Source: Ignelater luminosus (taxonomy: Eukaryota; Arthropoda; Insecta; Coleoptera; Elateridae). From it: DNA of 64,000 nt. The notes beneath the pieces were generated by a model. The model was not told the DNA's origin and ran no database searches. It saw only the letters and a list, made by a program, of their open reading frames with translations. Where the stretch lies: assembly GCA_011009095.1 (NCBI GenBank), contig VTPC01090026.1, positions 303,145-367,144 on the forward strand, given 5' to 3'. The position numbers were made by a program, and so were the translations under genes. Below are positions 32,141 through 42,963 of this stretch, one piece after another (the stretch's first letter is position 1; every line of letters begins with the position of its first letter).

Positions 32141-35020
32141 ATTTTGTTATACCTATATTCTTCGCTACTATTAGGTACTTTATATGCCTGATTCCTTTTA
32201 CCCCTGCTAATGGTTCTCAATACCTAGGAGTATGAGCAAGAGGTACAATTTGCACTGTTTTAAAAAGCTATGGAAGTAATAATAAAAGTGCTTCTACAAC
32301 AAATATTTAGCTTACAAATAATAAATAAAGATCTGAGGAATAAGTGTACAAAAGGTTGTTGGTTCTTTACTGTTTTAGCATAATTACAAGCTTTGAAGTT
32401 TAAACGGTTCTTATTGTCCGAGTTTCCCCTACTCTTGATTATCTGCTTTGTGTTTGAAAATAACTCCGTTGAGGCTTAGATTTCCTAAATCATCTAAAAG
32501 AGGAATTTCCAAAACTGGAATCATCTAAAGAATCATTTTAGATATCACTACCAAAGAATTGAAAAGTTTAGTACCAATCGATCGTATGATTACTTACTAA
32601 AATAATCAATTTACTAATGATGGTCGCAGAGTATAAACATTGTTTTAGAGGGAATGTAGTTATTTTAAAAATAAAATGTTATGGAAATCAAGTTTTTCTC
32701 TTGTAGCTATTTACTTCTCATTTATAAAAACAAAACACAGGAAGTAATTTTTTTAAAAAAGCACCTTTTCTAGCTATAGCTACATTATTAGGATGATAGA
32801 GCTAATAGTTTTCTAAGGCTACAAAAGAATAATATTTTGTTTATTTCCCATAAATTTACTTAAAATCACTTACTGTGTTTTATCTTAAAGCAGCCGCATT
32901 ATTAGAAGATATCTTCAATTTTCTGGGTTCTAGTAGAGGTAACTATTAACTGTTAAAGTGATGAGATCGTTGCAAACAAAACCTTCCATTTCTACTATTA
33001 CTATATCGCATATCATTGGGAACGCTCATTAAGAAAAATATTATGATTTAGTTTTCTCCTCACATTTGTCGTTTTTGAAGCTGTGCGTGTAGTTGATAAT
33101 GAGGCAAAGTATAAATGTTACTAATCCTTTCTCCAATAACTCACGAAAAATGCCAATCAGGTCCGCCGCACATAGGTGTGCACGTTGTTCACCGAACAAG
33201 GACACCTAATCAAGGGGGGCGTATTTTGACTAATAAAAGGGTAGGTAGTATGATTTGATTGGATCGAGAGAGGTGCACCATGAAATAAAAAATAATAAAA
33301 AGTTAATTTTTAAAAGAGGTGTGATTACACAATAGTTGTTTAAATGACAAACTTTTGTAATATAATCAGCTCTACTGCGTGAAAAACTTAAAAAGCAAAT
33401 CCGATTTGTGTCGTGATGCTTGTATTTCATTTAATGTTAGTATTTATTTCAGTAGGCTATTAACTTACACGCTTTTGAAAATGAATATACGCACACATTA
33501 ATTTTGTTCAGTCAGAATGAACAGAATTTATCCGTAAGTGATACAGCATTCACGTTTATTAACTCATTTCAATACTAAATATCAAGAAATCGAAGTTCGT
33601 GTGCTGAAATTTAATTTTATAGAAAATGATAAAACTGAAGACCGTACCAACTTAAATAGTCAATAAAAACTGAAAAACTAAAAACTTTAGTGTTTGGAAA
33701 TTCATGGGTTTTATGACTAAAATCATTCTTAAAATTAATTTAAGGAAGTAGGTAAATAAAATATTTTAAATGAACCTAATCACTCAACCAAACCAAATCA
33801 AGAAAATGAAAATGCCAAGATTTTAAAAATCTTAAGATCATTCTTAGGAAAACGATTCTACACATGTGTTCAAATGAGTTTCAACAAACTTGCACTAAAT
33901 TACTTTGAGTTTAAAGGATTAGACATTAGACATTAAGTTGTGCTGATAAGTGTTTATAAGAAAAAAATCGATGAAGCGCAAAAATCACTTACAAAGGAAA
34001 CGGAAACCAGGTTCCCCTTGTAATTCTAGAGCTCTTCTCTTCTTTTAACCATCTTGAAGTAAAAACGCTGTTCAAGACACTACGTGCAATGGCCCGGGAT
34101 CGGACTTGACCTTACATCTTAAAAAAGCTACATACGAACACGCATCGAGCTGCTCCTACCAAGGTCACTTTTTGGAAACCTATTAAGTACTACTACTAGA
34201 AATAGGTAGAAACTTAAGTAAAAGAATCTTTTAATTTATCTAACAACGGTCTACTAATAAAACATGTTTTATAAAAAAACAATTCAAAATTGGATTTCAC
34301 TTATAATTTCTTTTGCTATCGTGCACAAAGTGAATAGACAAAAATTTTACAAAAGATGGTATTAATGAAATGCTAAACAACGATTGTAATTTTTGATAAG
34401 TCGAAAAACATTGAATCTAACTTATGTAGAGTAACAGTCAGTGGTACCTTGTTCGTAAGGAGCCATAACCGATATTTTTCAAAAGAAGGTGCCCTTTAGC
34501 TCAGTGAACCAAAGGAAACCTTTCTTCCTTAAATGTCCGATGTTATCATCCGCTGGCAATGGTGGTTTATCTGCAGTTCATTGGGCATAAATTAATTTCT
34601 CCCACAATATATTTGTAACGGTGGCAACCTGCAGCCACTGAGGACGGCGCATCACTGGTGACACTATGTTTGCTGCAATAACCAAATGATCTCTTTTATG
34701 CAAGAAACGTCTTACTATCATTATTGCTTTATTTCCCCCGAATTATCAAACAATGTTTCTCCATCTCTAATGCGATACCCTGTACTGAAAAACCTACGGG
34801 CAGTAATAACTATGTCAAGCTGTTGAAAGACAATAGCATTTCTACTTTCATATCGTTTGCATTGGTTACATCATTTTATAAGATCCACTTTTGTATAGTT
34901 ACTTTTTTCTCTTTGCTTGTTCTATCAAAAAGTAACTTTAGTCATTTGACAGAATCAATACTTCTCCTTATGGTTACAGACATATTCTTATTCCATTTTA
35001 TAAATGTCACTTCTTTATCT
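32141..35020. other. AT-rich stretch, no gene recognised
   Basis: No transposase blocks or paired inverted repeats seen. The minus frame 33230-33430 and plus frame 34724-35026 are Phe/Ser/Leu-rich and carry no motif. 33140-33220 and 34440-34690 are somewhat more GC-rich than their neighbours but have no open frame. Confidence 0.4.
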
Positions 35021-35026
35021 CTTTAG

Positions 35027-35148
35027 GAACTGGTGGTTACACCTCCTATCCATACATGCAAAAATTTATTACTAGCGGACTGGTGGTTGTAGCACTTCAC
35101 CATGCTTTACTCATGTGTGCAGGAGCACCATCTAAAATGTTAGCGTAG
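35027..35148 (+). other. short exon-like open stretch after a splice acceptor
   Basis: A pyrimidine-rich tract ending TTTATCTCTTTAG precedes an open frame reading GTGGYTSYPYMQKFITSGLV and then VVALHHALLMCAGAPSKMLA, with stop TAG at 35146-35148. Codon and residue use look protein-like and unlike the surrounding AT-rich DNA. I do not recognise it. It could be a last exon, or the end of a retro- or DNA-transposon protein. No matching upstream exon was identified. Confidence 0.3.
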
Positions 35149-35242
35149 AAGTGTTTGCCAAATCTTTAGTTTGCAGCTATAATGGGCATCTGAAGATGGG
35201 TTATATTGAAATATTTGTGTTTTATATTATTATTGGTCACTA

Positions 35243-35501
35243 CAGCGCGACCAACCTTAAAAAAAGCCCCGAAAAATATGCAAACTAATTTCAATTACAA
35301 ACAACGTCGACCAATCAGGAGCGTAATTTTACTCAAGTACACTAACTCACAAAGGTTGTTTTAAATTCATTACATGTTATTGGTGATGTTTAGTTTTATT
35401 TAAATTTCCCACCGAAAGGTGTTTGAATGTGAGTGCACTTGTTGAACATGTAGCTCCCCCGTACACGCTCGTTCGGGGCTTTTCTGAGGTTGGTCGAGCT
35501 G
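35243..35501. mobile_element. TA-flanked MITE
   Basis: 259 bp with a TA on each side (35241-35242 and 35502-35503). The inverted ends run CAGCGCGACCAACCTTAAAA from the left and CAGCTCGACCAACCTCAGAA from the right, and both continue into AAGCCCCGAA. TA duplications and the CAG tip suggest a Tc1/mariner-mobilised element. No coding capacity. Confidence 0.7.
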
Positions 35502-35680
35502 TATGGCAGATACGTGTATGCACTAACTACTAACTAGATGAGATGTACGTCTTAATTCTTTGATTAGATTAATTGGTTTTTGGATTTAAACGATGGGGTT
35601 ACATCTGGAAACCACTAGGATTTTCAAGTATTATTTGTTTACTAGGAAAAATTATTTGAACATTTGCTGAGTTGTAGAGT

Positions 35681-36910
35681 ATGCAAACCAAGAAATTTGA
35701 TTTTCTACTTAATGAAGTACCTTCAGAACAAGATTTATTTGATATTGAGAATAATATATAAATACTGCTTGAAGATAAAAATAGTGTTATCAAAAATACT
35801 GACACAGATGCACTAAAAGAATGGAAAGATGAACACGAACGGAATCAAATAATCAAAGGAAACTTTGTCTGGCCTAAAACTGCTAATAATTAGTACATAA
35901 CACTACAGCCGTTAACTCATCATTGTGATTTAAATATTCCAAATACGGCAGAAACGACCACTGACGTTTTTGATGCTTATTTGCACAGAATTTATTTGAA
36001 AAGATTGCATTCGAAACTAATCGTTACACTACCCAACAGAGTGGTGCTAATGGAAATGCATTTACTTCAACGTCGGCTGCAGAAATGAAACTCTTTGTAG
36101 CTATAAATATTCTTACGGAAATTACAGTCAAAGCAAGTTATAAGAATTATTGGTCATCTAAGTTTACGTAACTCAAGCTCAGATGACTCTTTTATCAGTT
36201 CTTTGATGTCAAAGGATACATTCTTGTAGCTTCAGGGCAATATTTACATCAACAACAATGTTTTACAACCAAAAAGAAAAGAGCAAGCTCTACAAAGTGC
36301 GTTCATTACTGTAAGCTTTAGGAAAATCTTTTATAGAATGCTACGATCCTGCTGAATGTCAATATCTTGATGAGTCAATGGTGAAATTTGAAGGCCGGTC
36401 GACGCGACGTTGCGCCAATACATGCTCCTCAAGTCCATCAAGAGAGGGTATACATTTTGGATGCATGCCGATGAATATGACTACGTATGCCAACTTTAGA
36501 TTTATATTGACAAAGTTTCAGATGCCACAGGGAACCATTTAGGTCCCAGACTTCTTAAAGGCCTGACGAAGGGCATTATAAGTTTTATAAACTTTTTTTT
36601 CAATACTGCCCAGTTACAGAGAGTCCTTTTAGATATGGGGACCTATTCTTGTGGAACTGTGAGAAGATATAGAGCAAACATCCCCAAAAATATTATAAAA
36701 GACAAACATGTAAAACGAGGAGATAGCGACTTTAGAATCACTGAGAATGGAATGCTATGTCTGAAGTGGATGGATAAAAAAACTGTACATTCTCTAATAT
36801 ATTTCATGACCCTACCAGCGTTACTACTACGAACAGCAAGAAGCAGGACGGCACCGTCAAACGAGTCAAGTGTCCACAGCTTGTGGATGACTATAATAAA
36901 CACAAACTAA
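35681..36910 (+). pseudogene. piggyBac transposase pseudogene
   Basis: The ATG at 35681 opens MQTKKFDFLLNEVPSEQDLF, an acidic N-terminus. It continues ALKEWKDEH and GNFVWPKTANN (about 35815-35895), HHCDLNIPNTAETTTDVFDA (35920-35975), DEMVKFEG-like text with LRQYMLLKSIKRGYTFWMHA and DEYDYVCQL (36370-36500; the conserved DE..V.FKGR...RQY.P.KP.KRG.K.W first-Asp block), then FINFFFNTAQLQRVLLDMGT (36585-36645, the DN(Y/F)FTS block with its Asp lost) and GTYSCGTVRRYRANIPKNI, KRGDSDFRITENGMLCLKWM, DKKTVH (36640-36795). The end reads QLVDDYNKHK (36880-36905). Many frameshifts. Confidence 0.7.
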
Positions 36911-37411
36911 TAATGCCAACCATTCGCTCTGAAATTCGCTAATTGAATGATAAATATCAAACCGCAAGAAACACAATATAATAAGGACAAAAAGTATCTT
37001 GCGCGCAAATTCAAACGGGTAGACTATAGATTGTAAGGATCAAAGTCACAAAAGTCCGAAGTACTTTTTCTTATAAAAGAAACTTTCTACGTCAACTAAA
37101 ATAATTTTTATTCGTCAGTCCAGTAACGCATTTTTGTACTAGTTATATGCCCGTACTGCGTAAATTGAGTATTAACTTACAAAACCATACTGAACCCAAA
37201 CATAACCTCAAATTTGTATAAAAATCGCTCAGTAAATATCGGCTATGTGACCATTAAATCATATTTCGTCATTTCGGTAAAATCATTCAGGTAGCAATTT
37301 TATAATTTCAGAAACGTTTCCGGAATAACGTTGGTGTTACCTAAATTATTCTAAATTTGGTTTACATGGTTTCATAGTTTCTGTGATGGTCTATTTCCTT
37401 TATATTTCACA

Positions 37412-40000
37412 GGAAGGTGAATGAAACTAAAATTTTTACACTGAAAGAAAAACTTAAACTAGATCGTGAGAAAGCTTACGCAAAACGCGAAAAGGAGAAG
37501 AAAGAGAGACATAAAGCTAAGAGGAAATCTAATTTTGAAATAAAAATAAAGTTATGAAATGAAAATAATAGTAAAGTTTCTACCAAAACTAAAACAACTA
37601 CAATGTCTGTAGATGTGAACAAAACTGAAAAAAAAAGCAAGCATTCTCTAAAATTTAATTTAAGTCAGCGTCGTTTTGGAAAATCAGCAGAACATTTTGT
37701 CTGTAAGGATTTACCGCAGGGTGCTAAAGTTATAAATCCTGAAAATTACAAAAGCCTTGGGCAAACAGTAAACGAATAGTTGTTTAAATATGACAACTAA
37801 TAAAAATAATCTAGAGGAACCAGATTGTGCAAAAAGGAAGAACAAAAGTGTACCTAAAAAAACAATATTCACCGTGAAGCAACTAGAAAAAGAGTACAGG
37901 CATTTAGAGCTAAAATGGCAAAGGAACAGCGAGAAGGAAAAGGAAGGAAAGATGGAGAACGGTACAAAAGAAATAAAGAAGAAGGTAGGGTAAAAAATAT
38001 AGCATCACTTTTTAAGAAAGAACAAAAAATGCAAAGAAGGAAATGGAAGAAAGCTAGTTTATCGAAGAACGAGAAAAAACGCTCAAGCTACCGATAGGTA
38101 CCTTCGAAAAAATTCTCCCCCAACTACAGATGATGATATGGATGCCAATATCGGTGAGCCTTTTGACATAATTCGATATTACAAAATAGCACTAGCAGCC
38201 CTAAATGTGACAAAAATAGCGTTTTGAACAAGAGTTATAATGCACAATCTGATACAAGTGAAAACTGTAGTTCTTCAAATTTCAATACACCATCAGAAAA
38301 GAAAATAAGAGGTAGAAAAATGGTAAGGTATGATAAGAGTAGCTACAGAAAATTAAAACAATCTGAAGCCACAATAGCAGAGTTGAAGAAAAAACTAGAA
38401 CAGCTCAGAAAAAAGTAGAAAGACGAGACAGACTAATCAAACAAAAGCTAAGCAATACCTGCATTGTTAATAAGGCCAAACCTAATACGCCAACCACATT
38501 TCAGATAGAAACTTTTCTAAATACAAAAGTGAAGCAAATTACGCAAGGTCGCATTGGTTTTGAAGATATAAAAAAAACGTTTGCTTTTTGGCGAGGTTTT
38601 GTGTGCCCAGTTACGAGATAATTCAAAAAAATTAGGCCATCAAAAGGAAAAAGCAGTGGCTTCAGAGCTCTTTAGTGAAAAGATAGTTAAAAAATACAAG
38701 ATGATTGCGCAAACTAGAAATATACTTTCGTCCATAATGCATAGAAAATACTTGAATAATTTAAAACTTTGTCAGTACGAAAGGAAAAAGAACAATGTTA
38801 AAATCGAAGATATTAGATCAATTCAAGAATTTTTAGAAAGAGATATGAATTCCAAAATGTGTCCTGGAAAACGAGATTTTGTAAAGAAAGAAAACACAAG
38901 AAAGCAAAAAAGCAAAAAAGGCTTTTGTTGGATTTATATAAAAAATTTGTACAAAAAATACATCTCTGATGGAAGCATTGAAATTTCAAGAACTACATTT
39001 CTTACTTAGATATAAACCATTTTGAATAGTACCACCTAAGCAAAAAGATCGAGAAACATGTGCGTGCGTAAAACACGAAAATATATCTTTTGTAGTATTA
39101 AAATTGTACAAATCTAATTTAATAGGGGTGAGAAATTATCATAATTTGATAGACGATTTAGTTTGTGATACTAAAAATATTGAAAGTGTGCAGTATGCAA
39201 GAAAAAAGCTTGTCGTTTAAAAGAGCAAATGAAAAAGTATCAAAACGAAAAAATAGTGTATTACCAATGGGTATCCAAAACTGAAGAAAAGAACATCAAA
39301 GGCCTCATCAAAAAAATTAGAAAAACAGTGAAAAATGAAATAATTACTACAGTAATCAAGCTAGTGAAGTTACTCAACCAATAAACCACTGGGTTTTTTA
39401 AGGCACGTGTTTATCATGAGTCATCAAATGAAGCAATTGCAAAACAAAAAAAATCCTAACACCTGATGAACTGCTAGTTTATGTCGATTTTTGGGAAAAC
39501 TGTGTCACTAAATTAACATCTGACATACAATCAATGCATTTTGGAGCTTCCAAAAAGCAAATCTCATTATACACTGGAATATATTACTTTCGCAAAGATG
39601 TTCGGTCTTCTGTTCAAAATTTCTGTTTCTGCTCCGTAAGTGACAACCTGGATCATCAATCTTACGCTGTATGAGCTCTTATGGAAAAGCTGCTTGAAGA
39701 TATAGCTGCTCAAAAACCAAATATTACAAAACTTCATCTTTACTCTGAAGGACCAACTTCTCAATAAAAAAAAAGGCACAACTGTTATTTCTTGATTACA
39801 AAAATTCCGACTTATTTCAAGAATATTAAAGAAGTGTCATGCAATTTTAGTGAAAGTGGCCATGGCAAAGGCCCGATGGATGATGTTGGTGGAGTACTAA
39901 ATAGAATCGCTGATAACATCAGCTGCCAACTTCGTTAATACATTATCAACATCGAGCAATATAAATATTTTGGAAGACCAGTCTTCAACTATCGAGAACT
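37412..40000 (+). pseudogene. GHGKG-family DDE-like protein (decayed)
   Basis: After an acceptor-like TTTATATTTCACAG the frame reads EKLKLDREKAYAKREKEKKE, a long basic coiled coil. It continues LEKEYRHLELKWQRN, KKDGERYKRNKEEGRVKNI (37880-38000) and RGRKMVRYDKSSYRKLKQSE (38305-38365), then an open 142-codon block (38581-39009) with KIVKKYKMIAQTRNILSSIM, MCPGKRDFVKK and ISDGSIEISRTTF. Later come LIDDLVCDT (39150), YVDFWENCVTKL (39478-39512, a likely first catalytic Asp), IQSMHFGASKKQISLYTGIY (39525-39590), YSEGPTSQ (39740-39765; the family usually has SDGP, so Asp is Glu here), and CNFSESGHGKGPMDDVGG (39840-39893). These landmarks match a widespread, poorly named insect family I take to be a DNA transposon. 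Many stops. Confidence 0.5.
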
Positions 40001-42310
40001 TTAAAAGACAACAACCAAAATCTACTCCGTGTGTGCCTAATATGTCAGCTCACCAGTAGACGTGGTCTAAAAGTAAACCTTCAAGCATCTTTATTAGAGT
40101 ACTAAGTTGTTTCTTTTGTGACTTCGGAATGAGATGCAGCCCCCTCAGTCTGAAATCACACGTGGTGTGTCTGTTGAATGAGCAGCGTAGTATCCTTTTT
40201 ATCATTTGCGTGAATCTTTAGATTTTAAGATTTTAACACCTATTTTCCTAAATTATTGCTTAGACTGCCAAACATCTGTGTTAACGATTACTTCCAAAGC
40301 ACACAAACACAAAATCAAGATAATTGGAGATGCGATCTTGCGGCCATTTCCAAACAATGAGATTGTTCAAACCGGAAAGCTGTGCTTTACATGTACTTTT
40401 TAGATAACAAAGAATTTATGAGGAATCATGTGCAAAAATCGTAGCAGATCATAACATATGAAGTGTATTCTATTCAATATCCATAAAAACAAAGAAGTTT
40501 TTTGTGTCCAGCTTGTTTAATGAAGCAGTTAGCCTAGTTTATTGTTTTATGCTTTGAAGTCTCTTAGGGTTTTTTTTGCAATGCGGTAGATTTTTAGTTG
40601 TTATTTTATTTTTGCGTTCAGATGTAGGTATGTCTTATAAAAATGAATGTACATTTTGTTACTTAACAGAGAAAGTTTATTTTCAATTCAGTAACTATTA
40701 CTTTTAGTTTTAGTGTTTTAATTTTTATCTACAACTCTTCAATAATACAGTCGTTATTCGTAACCATAGGGATGTAACCATACTCATAAAACACTAGTGA
40801 ATTATATGGATTTTATTCACTGGCGGTATTTTGTTGGTTGCCTATTTATAGATATAAACAAAATAGAAATTGTTATAATCTTAAACTATTTATTGTTAGA
40901 AAAGAAATTTGAACATCGTCTTCAGAGGATCCCTGTATTCCAGGTCTAAAACTCTCTTTGTGAAGATTGTTTACTTTCATTGACTTCTACATATTCAAGA
41001 ATTTGGACATCGCCTCCCTCAGGGGAATCCACCTCCAGATCTTCCTCAGAAGTGTTAGAATCGTAGATAAAACGTCGTATTCGACTCGCACATAATGGGC
41101 ATTATTCATTCGGATGATTTACACACAAGCCGAATAACAGCCTACATTATGTGCTCGCTGAATAATATACTATTAACTTATTATAACTCTCAAACTGACA
41201 ATATAATAAGAAAAACTCACTACTTTTTATAGCAGATCACCAATTAAGTTACTAAGATCACCCTAACTATATCAGTAAGATTATGCATGACTAGTTTATG
41301 TACAAAGTATACTTAAGTAGTATATCTATGACCTCTATGCCCAAATAAGACCTAAAATTAATTCCTTGTGTCATTCTATTGTTCAAATAAGAAAATTTTA
41401 CTATACTGATAATAGCATGGCTTTTCCTAATCAGTTTCAGTCGTTACCAGTCGTTCCAGGTACAAGTGGCTAAGGTCTTCCATAATTCTCAAACAACATA
41501 CAAATCTGCATTGCTGCTTTCACATATCATAATTTAAACATGTGGGAAGAACACAGAAATATATTTAGTTTCAGTAATAAAACTGTTTGCATTTTTGACA
41601 ATTTTATTACTTACATTGACCCATTATGTGACTTTCGCCCGTAAATTGATTTAAAATATAATCGACAGTTTTCGATGCTTTTTATACTTTTTTTAAATCA
41701 AATTAGGACTTTTAGATAATTATATGAGAAAAATGGAATTTTTACACGAGACAACAAGAAATATCTAAAAGGATACTGATTATAATGTAATGATTTCAAA
41801 TAAAATCAAGAGTTAACCAAATTCCAGAACCTTTCAGCTTTTTAAACAAGACGATTTAAATGAAAGAACCCTAGAAAGTAACTGTTTTAAATTTAATTAG
41901 ATCATTATGCAGACCAAGTTCGAAATCTGACCATAGTTTAAGGAAATATATTTAACAAAAACAAAGTAATTACTAATTAGATACTAAAATTACAATGACG
42001 TTTCTCGTACCAACCTAATTAATTGTATTTTGGCGGGACTTTAGGAAATTCAGAAATAACCTATTGATTGTAAAAACTGCTTAACACTATTGAATAGGAA
42101 GCGTTGAAAAGCGATTATTGAAAGGGTTATTAAGACCCAGTTTTAAGGCTTTTCTCTGCTAACTTTGGACAACTACACCATAAAAAACGAAACATTACAG
42201 GGAGGAGATTTTTGTATTACGTTTACTATTTCCAATTTTTGTGTGACGTACTTTTAAGTTACCAGCATTCTTCAAAACGTTTGGGGCCTGCGGATAACTA
42301 GTGATCCTTA
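40001..42310. other. AT-rich stretch with one acidic minus-strand remnant
   Basis: About 41075-40960 on the minus strand reads YDSNTSEEDLEVDSPEGGDV, an acidic stretch like transposase N-termini, next to an imperfect inverted repeat (41088-41154: GCACATAATG...CATTATGTGC with TTATTCATTCGG/CCGAATAA inside). Otherwise no coding signal. Confidence 0.3.
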
Positions 42311-42312
42311 TA

Positions 42313-42961
42313 CACCGTGTTCGTTTTAACATTTGCTATAGGGAATTAGTATAGGAAATCTGAAATATGCCAAATAGTTCGTTCTCGAATAAATGTCGAT
42401 GGAATTAATAGTAGCAATCGATAGATAAGATATTCTAACGTACTGTCCAAAAATATTATCCTTAATAACAATGCCAATTATTCAGAAATTATAAATTCAT
42501 TAATTACTTGCAAAACATTAATTTAAAAGCCAAAAACTGAAAAGTCGACGCGACTTGCCTCCGTGGTTCAATGGTTATTACTGCTTGCTAAACCGCACAG
42601 GATCTTCGAATGCAAGATCGAACCCCGTTACAAGCAAGACTTTTTTTTAAATTTTATTTGTCAATAATCTTTAATTTAATGACAATTTAAATAATTTGTT
42701 ATTATTCTTGTATTCGAAAAACGTACAAGAAATAATAAATTAGAAATGAAAACTGATGATGCTTTTCCATACTGCATACAACAAAAACCAATTTTTACAA
42801 TATTAGTACAATATTAAGGGTAATATTTTTGGACAGTACGTTAGAATATCTGATCTATCGATTGCAACTATTAATTTCACCGACTTCGAAAACGAACTAT
42901 TTGGCATATTTCAGATTTCCCATACTAATTCCCTATAGCAAATTTTAAAACGAACACGGTG
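42313..42961. mobile_element. 649-bp foldback MITE with TA target sites
   Basis: TA lies on each side (42311-42312 and 42962-42963). The inverted arms are about 150 bp (42313-42465 and 42812-42961), with roughly nine in ten positions matching: both begin CACCGTGTTCGTTTTAA and share TTTGCTATAGGGAATTAGTA, AATCTGAAATATGCC, CAATCGATAGAT and TATTCTAACGTACTGTCC. The unpaired centre (42466-42811) has no open frame but carries a tRNA-like sequence with a T8 run. The TA duplication points to Tc1/mariner-type mobilisation. Confidence 0.75.
42554..42648 (+). ncRNA. tRNA-like / Pol III-like unit inside the MITE
   Basis: CTTGCCTCCGTGGTTCAATG then GTTATTAC resembles the tRNA 5' end and A box (TGGTTCAATGGTTA). 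About 50 nt on, AAGATCGAACCCC resembles a B box (GGTTCGAATCC). CTTGC at 42554-42558 can pair with GCAAG at 42634-42638, and eight T residues follow at 42641-42648, a Pol III terminator. A standard 7-bp acceptor stem and a paired T stem do not form, so it is not a functional tRNA. It may be a tRNA-derived SINE fragment captured by the MITE, or an internal Pol III promoter. Confidence 0.45.
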
Positions 42962-42963
42962 TA

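Noticed and set aside
42554..42640. Functional tRNA gene
   Set aside because: A- and B-box-like words are present, but the 7-bp acceptor stem and the T stem do not form. Kept only as a tRNA-like unit.
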